A stretch of 64,000 nt of DNA from Allomuricauda sp. (GTDB taxonomy: Bacteria; Bacteroidota; Bacteroidia; Flavobacteriales; Flavobacteriaceae): NCBI RefSeq assembly GCF_002699205.1, contig NZ_PABT01000011.1, positions 135,945-199,944 of the forward strand. Reading direction: 5' to 3'. The translations under genes were made by a program, and so were the position numbers. Shown in pieces: positions 56,824-64,000 of this stretch. Numbering within the stretch: position 1 is the stretch's first letter; every line of letters begins with the position of its first letter. Under the pieces are notes generated by a model, which worked only from the letters and a program-made list of their open reading frames with translations, did no database searches and was not told the DNA's origin.

Positions 56824-57993
56824 TTACTTGTCATTTTGATTTTGATATTTCCCTTTTTTACTGCCCTCATAAATATCATACTTTACCAGCCTCGCTTCCA
56901 GTTTTCCATTAAAGGTCTTTATTTTCTTTGATGGTCGTAAGCCAACATATTTCAAGGCTTCAAGATTCGATGTGATCAACCAGGCATCCGTTCCGGGATA
57001 ACTTTGCTTTAAGGTATCCCCTATTTTACCGTAGAATTCCTCAACCTCTATGGGCAATCGCTCACCGTATGGAGGATTGAACACCATATGAAGTTTACGT
57101 TCCACGGGCTTTTCTGATGTAAAAAAATCCTTTCGTTCCACAGAAATGTAATCGGATAGGTTGGCATGGTCCACATTCTCTTGGGTCTTTCTGACCGCAG
57201 AAGGAGCCTTGTCGTAACCGATGATCTTATGATGGAACTCACGGACCTTCTTTAAACTGGCCTCCACTATTTTATCATATAGTTCCCCATCATAATCGTT
57301 CCAATGCATAAACGCATAGGACGACCTATTGATGTTCGCTGGAATATTGCAAGCGATCATAGCTGCCTCGATCAGAAATGTGCCACTTCCACACATAGGA
57401 TCCAAAAAATCAGTTTGTCCATCCCAACCACTATGAAGCAACAAACCGGCAGCCAGTACTTCGTTGATCGGTGCAATATTGGTCAAAATGCGATACCCTC
57501 GCTGGTGCAGGGAGTTACCCGAGCTATCCAAGGAAACGGTACACGTATTTTTATAAATATGGATATTTATCCTTATGTCTGGATCCTGGGTCTTTACATT
57601 TGGGCGATCTCGCACTACTTCCCTGAACTTGTCCACGATGGCGTCCTTGGTCTTGAGGGAAACAAACATGGAATTGTCAAAAACTTCGGTATTGGCAATA
57701 CTGTCAATGGCAAAGGTTTTCTCCACATCAAAAAATTCGGGCCAATCCAGCTCGTAAATGTTACGATAGAGGTCTTTTTCATTAAAAACCCGGAATGTTT
57801 TGATCGGCTTAAACACTTTTAGCGCAGTTCTAAGGCAAAGATTGGCCTTGTACATAAAACCGATATCCCCTTCAAAGGTTACATTTCGGACTCCCTCTTC
57901 CACATGTCCAGCCCCCAAATTACGAAGTTCCTTTGCCAAAATAGGCTCAAATCCGTAAAGGGTCTTGGCCATCATTTTAAAATTCCCTGCCAT
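56824..57993 (-). CDS. THUMP-domain RNA guanine-N2 methyltransferase (RlmL-like)
   Basis: 389 residues. The N-terminal THUMP-type part (TLYGFEPILAKELRNLGAG to about 160) binds RNA. The methyltransferase part has DPMCGSGTFLIEAAMIACNIPANINR and the catalytic FNPPYGERL motif for guanine N2. It corresponds to the N-terminal half of E. coli RlmKL or to YpsC-like proteins and probably makes an m2G in rRNA. It is divergent from the ZIP gene (56 bp). Confidence 0.9.
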   Translation of the reverse strand: MAGNFKMMAKTLYGFEPILAKELRNLGAGHVEEGVRNVTFEGDIGFMYKANLCLRTALKVFKPIKTFRVFNEKDLYRNIYELDWPEFFDVEKTFAIDSIANTEVFDNSMFVSLKTKDAIVDKFREVVRDRPNVKTQDPDIRINIHIYKNTCTVSLDSSGNSLHQRGYRILTNIAPINEVLAAGLLLHSGWDGQTDFLDPMCGSGTFLIEAAMIACNIPANINRSSYAFMHWNDYDGELYDKIVEASLKKVREFHHKIIGYDKAPSAVRKTQENVDHANLSDYISVERKDFFTSEKPVERKLHMVFNPPYGERLPIEVEEFYGKIGDTLKQSYPGTDAWLITSNLEALKYVGLRPSKKIKTFNGKLEARLVKYDIYEGSKKGKYQNQNDK

Positions 57994-58049
57994 ACTATCT
58001 TAAAAACTTTCCGTAAAAATAGGTTATTTTTACACCTTTAATTCCACCT

Positions 58050-58736
58050 ATGGATTTTCCGTCCCTTATTATCTATATTATTCCCATTTTGGCTGTTTGG
58101 GCCGGATTTGGATTTGTTTGGTTCACAAAACAAAAAAACAACGATAACATTAAACTCCTACTGGCTTTTAGTGGAGCATTTTTGTTGTCTTTGACCTTTT
58201 TTGAGCTGTTGCCCGATGTATACAGTGGACACGATCCAAAAACCATAGCGCTATACATTTTAGGTGGAATTTTGTTGCAGGTGTTTTTAGAGTTTTTTTC
58301 CAAAGGGGCAGAACACGGACATATGCACTTTCACCCAGAGAAAAATAAGTTTCCCACACTTTTGTTTTTGAGTCTTTCCATACATGCACTGGTCGAAGGA
58401 GTCCCTATCCATGGGAACGATTCCATTTTGTACGGAATTATCATCCATAAAATTCCCATTGCGATAATCCTGAGCATCTTTTTGATCAATTCAAAGATGA
58501 AACTGCCCACGATCCTATTGTTCATTGGTGCCTTTTCGTTGATGACCCCTTTGGGGAGTTATATTTCCACATCACCTTGGATAGAAAATTATGGACATTT
58601 GCTGACATCATTGGCCATTGGCGTATTTTTCCACATTTCCACCATCATTTTGTTTGAAAGTGCCCAAGGACATGCTTTCAACCTTCGAAAACTTGTTGTG
58701 ATCATTTTAGGGATTGGGGTTGCTTATTTGGTATAA
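58050..58736 (+). CDS. ZIP-family metal transporter
   Basis: 228 residues with seven or eight membrane helices. A His-rich cytosolic loop (HGHMHFHPEKNK) follows helix 3. The metal path residues are seen in LSIHALVEGVPI (H-x3-E-G) and IHKIPIAIIL (HK-P), the conserved helix 4/5 motifs of ZIP transporters. It should import zinc or another divalent metal. No Zur or Fur box is evident in the 56-bp upstream gap. Confidence 0.9.
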   Translation: MDFPSLIIYIIPILAVWAGFGFVWFTKQKNNDNIKLLLAFSGAFLLSLTFFELLPDVYSGHDPKTIALYILGGILLQVFLEFFSKGAEHGHMHFHPEKNKFPTLLFLSLSIHALVEGVPIHGNDSILYGIIIHKIPIAIILSIFLINSKMKLPTILLFIGAFSLMTPLGSYISTSPWIENYGHLLTSLAIGVFFHISTIILFESAQGHAFNLRKLVVIILGIGVAYLV

Positions 58737-58765
58737 TGTAGGTCCTCTACGATCTTCTGTTACTG

Positions 58766-58861
58766 AAACACAACAGATTATCGATTTTTCCTACTTTTCT
58801 AGATGAAAGCACAATGCTTTTTTTGAAAAATTATTATTTTACTCCCAACTAAACTAACGCA
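58766..58861 (+). repeat. Leader repeat, copy 1 (upstream of lipoprotein A)
   Basis: 96 bp directly before the lipoprotein A ATG. It aligns along its whole length with 60905-61009. The core GATTTTTCCTACTTTTCTAG and the ATTATTATTTTACTCC block are identical. It presumably holds the promoter and 5' UTR. Confidence 0.9.
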
Positions 58862-60505
58862 ATGAAATTTTTACGACCAACAAGTACTTTGCTTATTGTA
58901 TTTGGCATCCTATGTTCATGTTCCTCAGATTCTTCAGACCCCACTCCAGAGCCCGACACGGTAGCCCCAACCATTGATTTCACCATTACCGGGGCCTCTA
59001 GTGATTCCGGCTCCATTGTGGTAAGCGACCAAATGGAAATCAATATTAATGCACAAGATGCGAACGGTATAGCAAAAGTTGAGGCTTTTATTGACGATCG
59101 AAAGGTTGGGGAAGATAGCACCGCACCCTTCACTATTGTCGTTGATCTATCGGGATATGCAGCTAAATCCTTGACAGCTAAATCTCAAAATTACAAATTG
59201 CGTGTTGATGCTACGGATACCTCAGGAAATACAGCGTCCAAAAAGCAAATGATTACCGTTATCAATGAGACCCCATTGATAACCATAAATATTCCAGAAG
59301 CGTATGTGAACTCAAAACTTATTGAATTTTACATATTTGCCTCCACTATGGATGGCGAATTAATGGGCGTTAAAAAAGTAAATCCGAATGATAATAGTAT
59401 CACCATTAGTACCCTTAAAGATGTATCTGAAAATGAATTATATATGCTGACTTTTGCTGAATTGACCGTTTATGGCGCAAAATTCAGTACCATTGCTAGT
59501 ATAACACAGGAGTTGCTTCCTGAAATAAATCTAGGCAGTTACCCCATATTCGGACCCTATCCAGGTATTTCTAGTTTTCAGGCATCTGGGTTCAATGACA
59601 CCTCTGGTGAAAAGCTGTACGTATTTGGCAATAGATATTTAGGAGGGTTGGACCATAATAATTTAGACAATATTGAAGTAGTTAGGTCTAACTGCATTGA
59701 TTGTAACAAACCATCTCCTGACTCCTTATATTTTTTGAAGAGAAACTTTACTACAGATGATTACAAATATTTGACAACAGCATGGGATATTGATAGTGAT
59801 GATATAATATCATACGATGATTTTACTGATAAAGGTGTTGAAAAAAGAGAAATTCAAATCACCAATACATCAGGTCAACCCTATACATATTGCTATTATA
59901 GAATCCTCGGCTATTTTAATGAAGCTGATTTCGAAAATAATTTTTACCACCATGTAGATCCTGGATTTTACGGAACCATAACTGATAACAAAATTAATTA
60001 CTACTATAATGAAATCTTTGAGCATTATGCCTTCGAATTATCACTGGATGGTTATTATACATACCGTACCGATTTGCCTCCAAGTACAATAACTCCTTTG
60101 GATTGGACATTGGAATATTCGTTACAGGATAGAGAGATATCCATTGAAAAAAGCAGCGCCGGTGATATTTTAGGAAAAATAAAGCTGGGGTCTCATACGA
60201 TTGATGAAAATTATATTCCGTACAATTGGGAACTCATTTTTAATAGTCAACAGATAAATGGATTAAAAATTCCAGAATTGCCAGAAGAAATCAAATCCTG
60301 GGAGTTTTATGAAGCCTTCTCAACTCAACCACTTCAAGTAGATCAAGTAGAAATTAAAAAATATGAGAACATTACTGGATATGATGATTATATCAGAAAA
60401 GTAATTGCAAACAATAAAAAGGCTTATTTAATTTCCAATAACATCGAATCCATATTCATTGGTAGTGAAAATCACAGAAGTGTTGAAAATTGGTTGATTG
60501 ACTAG
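58862..60505 (+). CDS. Ig-domain surface lipoprotein A
   Basis: 547 residues. The lipobox region FGILCSC (lipid Cys probably 20) is followed by a Ser/Asp/Pro-rich linker with SSDSSDPTPEPDTVAP. One Ig-like/bacterial adhesin-type module spans about 35-135 (ANGIAKVEAFIDDRKVGEDS, VDATDTSGN). The remaining 400 residues form a unique beta-rich C-terminal region with no family I know. It is a paralogue of lipoprotein B: the leader, N-terminal module and C-terminal region align, but B has two more modules. Probably displayed on the cell surface. Confidence 0.82.
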   Translation: MKFLRPTSTLLIVFGILCSCSSDSSDPTPEPDTVAPTIDFTITGASSDSGSIVVSDQMEININAQDANGIAKVEAFIDDRKVGEDSTAPFTIVVDLSGYAAKSLTAKSQNYKLRVDATDTSGNTASKKQMITVINETPLITINIPEAYVNSKLIEFYIFASTMDGELMGVKKVNPNDNSITISTLKDVSENELYMLTFAELTVYGAKFSTIASITQELLPEINLGSYPIFGPYPGISSFQASGFNDTSGEKLYVFGNRYLGGLDHNNLDNIEVVRSNCIDCNKPSPDSLYFLKRNFTTDDYKYLTTAWDIDSDDIISYDDFTDKGVEKREIQITNTSGQPYTYCYYRILGYFNEADFENNFYHHVDPGFYGTITDNKINYYYNEIFEHYAFELSLDGYYTYRTDLPPSTITPLDWTLEYSLQDREISIEKSSAGDILGKIKLGSHTIDENYIPYNWELIFNSQQINGLKIPELPEEIKSWEFYEAFSTQPLQVDQVEIKKYENITGYDDYIRKVIANNKKAYLISNNIESIFIGSENHRSVENWLID

Positions 60506-60740
60506 AGAATTGCATAACCTATCATCAACCAATGGCCAATTGTTCTCAATGAGGTTTTACCTTTACATTTTGGTTTGGCATCCATAATTATTCATTTTAA
60601 GATTTAAATTAATTGGATATTCTTCAAATTGATTTCCTAAAAAGGGGAAGGCTATACCGGCGATTTGAAGATGCCTATAACAAACCAGACCACTTTTTGT
60701 TAAACCAATATTATGAGATTATAGCAATAATCATTAAAAA
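60506..60740. other. Spacer between lipoprotein A and the trhA remnant
   Basis: 235 bp of AT-rich sequence not seen in the second duplication unit. It includes a plus-strand open frame from TTG 60613 to the TGA at 60742-60744 (43 codons, with GRLYRRFEDAYNKPDHFLL), which looks protein-like and abuts the trhA fragment. This could be debris of an inserted gene. Nothing else is supported. Confidence 0.4.
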
Positions 60741-60904
60741 GTGACACAGCCCCACCCAACAAAAAATGCCATATTAAATGATTATATGTTTTTTTTTACT
60801 GCATAGAATAAGATACCAATAGTATAAAAAGCACCGCAGCAGCAAGGTATATCAGGCCAGATGAAGACCTATGATTCAGTAAATAGGGTAAATCAGTAAT
60901 GATA
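60741..60904 (-). pseudogene. Fragment of a second trhA/hemolysin III gene
   Basis: Read on the minus strand this stretch aligns with the C-terminal part of the intact trhA gene (residues about 147-200). One frame gives ITDLPYLLNHRSSSGLIYLAA against the intact DLPYLLKHMSSSGLLYLAA. After a 1-base deletion the next frame gives GAFYTIGILFYAVKKN against GAFYTIGILFYAIKK. A second 1-base deletion follows in the segment for IPYNHLIWHFF. With two frameshifts and no 5' part, it cannot encode a channel. It marks the right end of a duplicated lipoprotein-trhA unit. Confidence 0.88.
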
Positions 60905-61009
60905 AAACACAACCAATCAATGATTTTTCCTACTTTTCTAGATGAAAGCACTATGCCTTTTTTTGGAAAATTATTATTTTACTCCCCGACCAAACTAAAA
61001 CATACCCAA
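60905..61009 (+). repeat. Leader repeat, copy 2 (upstream of lipoprotein B)
   Basis: 105 bp matching 58766-58861, starting at AAACACAAC and running into the ATG with a few substitutions and short indels. It begins exactly where similarity to trhA ends, which fixes the duplication junction near 60904. Confidence 0.9.
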
Positions 61010-63235
61010 ATGAAACTTTTACGCTTTACCGCGATTCCAATTGTTGCATTCAGTATTTTATGTTCATGTTCATCAGATTCCGAAGATCCCACGCCTGAAC
61101 CCGACACAGTGGCCCCAACCGTGGATTTCACAATTGCCGGTATATCTGATCCTTCAAACTCCCAAACAGTTGTGGTCAGCAATCAAATCCAGATAAATGT
61201 TGATGCAGATGATGAAAGTGGCATTGCAAAAGTAGAAGCCTTTATTGACGGTGAAAAAGTTGGGGAGGATACCACTCCTCCATATCAAATAACCGTTGAT
61301 GTGTCCAGTTATGCATCCAAAAACAATCTTACGGCCAAATATACCGACTATACCCTAAAAGTTACCGTTACCGATACATCTGGAAACGAATCATCCAAAG
61401 AACAGGTTATCAATATTGACAATGAGTTGCCTTCAATCACTGAGGTTTCCTTAACGCAGGGACAGGTTATAGGAGGAGACACCAATGTAGTAACTTTTAG
61501 TGTAAGTGATAATGAGGGCTTGAGTTCCGTAAAAACTTATTTGAACGATACCTTGTTGGAAGAACATATTGATGGCACTTATGAAATCAATCTAAATACC
61601 TTAGAGTTATCTGATGGTGAAAATGTCCTAAGAATTGAAGCCAGTGATTTAGCTGAAAACCTAAAAAGTCATGTGGTAACCTTTATTGTGGACAATACGG
61701 GACCTACTATTTCTTTGGAATCCATAACAGAAAATCAAATTGTTGATGAACCCATAACACTGGCTCCAGAAATAAATGATGACTACACGGAAGTTGTAAG
61801 TGCTGAAATATTAATTGGTGAAGATTCCCAAATAGTTTTTGATGGCACCAACGCTTACGAATGGGTATTGGATCCAAATGAATTCAGTACTGGAGCAATC
61901 AGTATTTACATCAAAGCATTAGATTCATTGGGCAATGAGACTGTCGCGGAATTTCCAATAGAGATATTGCGACGATTGATTACCATTAACATCCCAACAG
62001 GATTCTATAATCCGGAATCAGCAAGACTTTTTGTTTTTGCCTCAGGCATGGATGGCCAGCTATTGGATGTGGAAAGGATCTATGATAATACAGAAGTGGT
62101 CAGGCTTCATACAACCAACGAGACTGGGGGAGATTTTGAATATATGCTCACCTTTGGTGAATACATCAGTGGTTCCACAGGCAATGCAACAGAGTTTACA
62201 ACCGTACAAAACATTTCACCTGGAATTATGCCAGTAATCAATTTGAAAACGTATCAAAAGTTTTTAGACCAGTCCTATTCATATTTGATCCCAACGGAAA
62301 ATTTTGATTTCAATGATGAACTTAACATAGTGGCCGAAGGATATGATTATTATGGTTATTTCAATCAAGTGGAAAGTGGTTCCACAAGCGATATTTCAAT
62401 TGTACAACGGCAGACGGTGGATGGTATGCTTCAATCCAATTCATTTTATCTTGCGTTGTACAACAATACTTTGAATACGTATTCCTACGCGGTATTGGAT
62501 TCCAATATTGCTTCGGATTTGGTCATTAATGCAGATATGTTTACAACTCAAGGTGTGGAACTACGCTTTTATGAACCTATCATGAATGGCCAAGCATTTG
62601 AAAGCTCAACAATAGATATTAGAGGCTATTTGAACCAGGACGACTTCAATAACAATATAAATCATCTAATTGACAACCATGGTTACGGATACATCCCTAC
62701 CAATGGCATCCCATATTTCATTAGTGATGCATTTACCAATTATAAATATAGTGTAAGGATAAATGACTATTTCACAGAAAGAACAGGGCAACCAGAAGCA
62801 AGCTTTACACCTGTTGACTGGACCATTGATTATACTTTCACGAACAACCAATTTGAAATTTCTTCAACAGGCTTAGGTCATACAATTGGTAAAATCTTTA
62901 TAGACTCAGAGACTCCTGACATAATTAACGGTGTAAATGTTTCATATCGTTGGAACTTGATTTTTGACAGTCAAAACATGAATCAAATTGTACTTCCTCA
63001 AATTCCTGAGGAGTTACAGTCTTGGGGTTTTTATCCTATTTATGAAAATAATAACCTTAAAGTACAGCAAGTAGAGATAAGAAGTTATGAAGGTATTTCT
63101 GACTACAGTGGCTTTTTAAATGGAGTCATAAAAGATAACAAGTTCCCATATACCATTTCTCCTAAAATGGAATCTAAATTCAATTCATCTTCGCAAGGTT
63201 ATTATTATAGAGCACCAAATTTTTTATTGGACTAA
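61010..63235 (+). CDS. Ig-domain surface lipoprotein B
   Basis: 742 residues from the ATG giving MKLLRFTAIP; the 37 upstream open codons translate the repeated leader and are not coding. The lipobox is SILCSC (Cys20), and the linker SSDSEDPTPEPDTVAP is nearly that of lipoprotein A. Three Ig-like modules follow at about 35-137, 138-225 and 226-316. The C-terminal region (LITINIPTGFYN onward) aligns with that of A. The size difference of 195 residues equals two modules. It overlaps the end of convergent trhA by 12 bp. Confidence 0.83.
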   Translation: MKLLRFTAIPIVAFSILCSCSSDSEDPTPEPDTVAPTVDFTIAGISDPSNSQTVVVSNQIQINVDADDESGIAKVEAFIDGEKVGEDTTPPYQITVDVSSYASKNNLTAKYTDYTLKVTVTDTSGNESSKEQVINIDNELPSITEVSLTQGQVIGGDTNVVTFSVSDNEGLSSVKTYLNDTLLEEHIDGTYEINLNTLELSDGENVLRIEASDLAENLKSHVVTFIVDNTGPTISLESITENQIVDEPITLAPEINDDYTEVVSAEILIGEDSQIVFDGTNAYEWVLDPNEFSTGAISIYIKALDSLGNETVAEFPIEILRRLITINIPTGFYNPESARLFVFASGMDGQLLDVERIYDNTEVVRLHTTNETGGDFEYMLTFGEYISGSTGNATEFTTVQNISPGIMPVINLKTYQKFLDQSYSYLIPTENFDFNDELNIVAEGYDYYGYFNQVESGSTSDISIVQRQTVDGMLQSNSFYLALYNNTLNTYSYAVLDSNIASDLVINADMFTTQGVELRFYEPIMNGQAFESSTIDIRGYLNQDDFNNNINHLIDNHGYGYIPTNGIPYFISDAFTNYKYSVRINDYFTERTGQPEASFTPVDWTIDYTFTNNQFEISSTGLGHTIGKIFIDSETPDIINGVNVSYRWNLIFDSQNMNQIVLPQIPEELQSWGFYPIYENNNLKVQQVEIRSYEGISDYSGFLNGVIKDNKFPYTISPKMESKFNSSSQGYYYRAPNFLLD

Positions 63236-63862
63236 AATTTGATGAATTAAAATCCAATGACATATTGCTCCTCCGAGCACAAAAAAATGCCATATAAGAT
63301 GATTATATGGTATTTTTTTTATAGCATAGAATAATATCCCAATGGTATAGAAAGCACCACCAGCAGCAAGATATAACAATCCAGATGAAGACATATGCTT
63401 TAGTAAATAAGGTAGATCAATTACGATGAGCCATCCCATCACACCATAAAGCATTAGTGAGAACGCCTCAAACCTACCTGTAAAAAATATTTTAAGGATG
63501 GTCCCGAAAAGAGCTATTCCCCATACCAAATAAAACAAAAGCCATCCTTTAGATGGTAATAATATGGATAAACAAACTGGTGTGTAGGTTCCAGCAATGA
63601 GATAATAAATACTGATATGATCTAGAACCCTTAACTTCTTTTTGATTTTTGGATTTTCAACTGCATGATACACGGTTGAAGCAGTAAACAATAATATCAA
63701 AGAAATAGCATAGGCAGTAACACTACCCTTCATATAGGCAATATTATCTAAATCATTTTGAAAAAGAAATATACTACCGACTACTGCCAATAGAATTCCT
63801 AAAGCATGGGAATAGGCATTAAGCTTTTCTTCCTGTAAAACAGAGTCAAATTTGGTGCTCAA
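63224..63862 (-). CDS. trhA: Hemolysin III / TrhA (PAQR) family membrane protein
   Basis: 212 residues starting at TTG; no ATG is available before residue 44. Seven membrane helices are predicted. The PAQR metal-site residues are present in STVYHAVEN (His66), RVLDHISIYYLIAGTYTP (Asp81, His82) and HLIWHFFVLGGAICHW (His188, His192). Bacterial members modulate membrane energetics or lipid homeostasis; a true hemolysin role is doubtful. A TATCTTTG box lies 31 nt upstream. A decayed partial copy is found at 60741-60904. Confidence 0.9.
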   Translation of the reverse strand: MSTKFDSVLQEEKLNAYSHALGILLAVVGSIFLFQNDLDNIAYMKGSVTAYAISLILLFTASTVYHAVENPKIKKKLRVLDHISIYYLIAGTYTPVCLSILLPSKGWLLFYLVWGIALFGTILKIFFTGRFEAFSLMLYGVMGWLIVIDLPYLLKHMSSSGLLYLAAGGAFYTIGILFYAIKKIPYNHLIWHFFVLGGAICHWILIHQILVQ

Positions 63863-63893
63863 TGGTATGGATTAAAGCATTGTTTTATATGAA

Positions 63894-63901
63894 CAAAGAT
63901 A
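63894..63901 (-). promoter_or_regulatory. trhA -7 box
   Basis: TATCTTTG on the minus strand, an exact TAnnTTTG match, 31 nt before the TTG start of trhA and just behind the rRNA operon terminator. Confidence 0.4.
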
Positions 63902-63913
63902 CGCTCTAAAAAC

Positions 63914-63943
63914 AAAAAAAGCCCGATACGAATGTATCGGGCT
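63914..63943 (-). terminator. rRNA operon terminator
   Basis: 10-bp stem AGCCCGATAC / GTATCGGGCT with loop GAAT. On the minus strand it is followed by seven T. It lies directly behind the 5S rRNA 3' end. Confidence 0.9.
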
Positions 63944-63950
63944 TCAAGGA

Positions 63951-64000
63951 AGGCGGCGACCTACTCTCCCACCTGGTATGGCAGTACCATCGGCGCTAAC
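63951..64000 (-). rRNA. rrf: 5S ribosomal RNA, 3' part
   Basis: The complement of GGCGGCGACCTACTCTCCCA and CCTGGTATGGCAGTACCATC is the conserved 3' half of bacterial 5S rRNA, with the terminal stem and the GGGAGAGTAGGTC segment. The gene runs off the right edge, so a 16S-23S-5S operon read toward the window should lie beyond it. The exact 3' end could differ by a few bases. Confidence 0.92.

Noticed and set aside
60899..61009. Upstream extension of lipoprotein B to a start at 60899
   Set aside because: The extra 37 codons translate the leader repeat. The matching leader of lipoprotein A is non-coding, and the lipoprotein signal must be N-terminal.

Overview
The window is chromosomal DNA from a member of the Bacteroidota, most likely a marine Flavobacteriaceae (Muricauda/Flagellimonas/Zobellia-like; genus is an inference). 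The evidence is an exported TonB-dependent receptor with an N-terminal carboxypeptidase-like domain, DUF6452/DUF6048 lipoprotein and barrel genes behind rlmD, a bacillithiol gene (bshC), the RDD-SpoIIM-DUF4129-DUF4350-MoxR-DUF58 cluster, weak or absent Shine-Dalgarno sequences, and many upstream boxes fitting the Bacteroidota -7 element TAnnTTTG. Base composition is moderate in most of the window and visibly more AT-rich from about 58.8 kb onward.

Layout. 0-4.9 kb (minus): start of an M48 metalloprotease lipoprotein, a GH31 alpha-glucosidase and glycogen branching enzyme. 4.9-8.8 kb (plus): a collagen-like lipoprotein, two tandem msrB genes (one exported, one cytosolic), a DinB/DUF1572 protein, lpdA and a DUF3817 protein. 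8.8-17.8 kb: aroQ, two small exported barrel-like proteins, xerD, NDH-2, an exported M20 amidohydrolase, an ECF sigma factor with a membrane partner, a PlsC-like acyltransferase, a CoA-type Nudix hydrolase and a cyclophilin lipoprotein. 17.8-22.2 kb (minus): outer-membrane barrel, TonB receptor and DoxX-like protein. 22.3-29.8 kb: TRIC channel and RDD protein on the minus strand, divergent from a tightly packed SpoIIM-to-DUF58 operon. 29.8-36.7 kb (minus): YfiM-like protein, nitronate monooxygenase, mnmA, yidC, pyrG and a DUF3820 protein, with an orphan plus-strand terminator and probable small RNA between mnmA and yidC. 36.7-44.4 kb: Tat-exported TIM-barrel isomerase, AraC regulator with an MFS transporter, then guaA, a LysM/periplasmic-binding protein, osmC and DUF922. 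44.6-58.7 kb: beta-phosphoglucomutase, bshC, M14 peptidase, a carboxypeptidase-regulatory-domain protein, LD-carboxypeptidase, a short orphan ORF, rocD, rlmD, DUF6452/DUF6048, a THUMP RNA methyltransferase and a ZIP transporter.

58.8-64 kb is the accessory part. Two paralogous Ig-domain lipoprotein genes lie in tandem, each preceded by the same leader sequence. The second is followed by an intact hemolysin-III/TrhA gene. Downstream of the first is a frameshifted fragment of that same gene. This is the scar of a tandem duplication of a lipoprotein-trhA unit. The window ends in a 5S rRNA gene on the minus strand, so an rRNA operon lies to the right.

Most of the window is housekeeping: polysaccharide turnover, redox repair, nucleotide synthesis, RNA modification and envelope biogenesis. 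I see no CRISPR array, intact insertion sequence, tRNA or prophage. The observations most worth following are the lipoprotein/trhA duplication, the candidate small RNA upstream of mnmA, the predicted leaderless promoters, and the 1-Cys exported MsrB.
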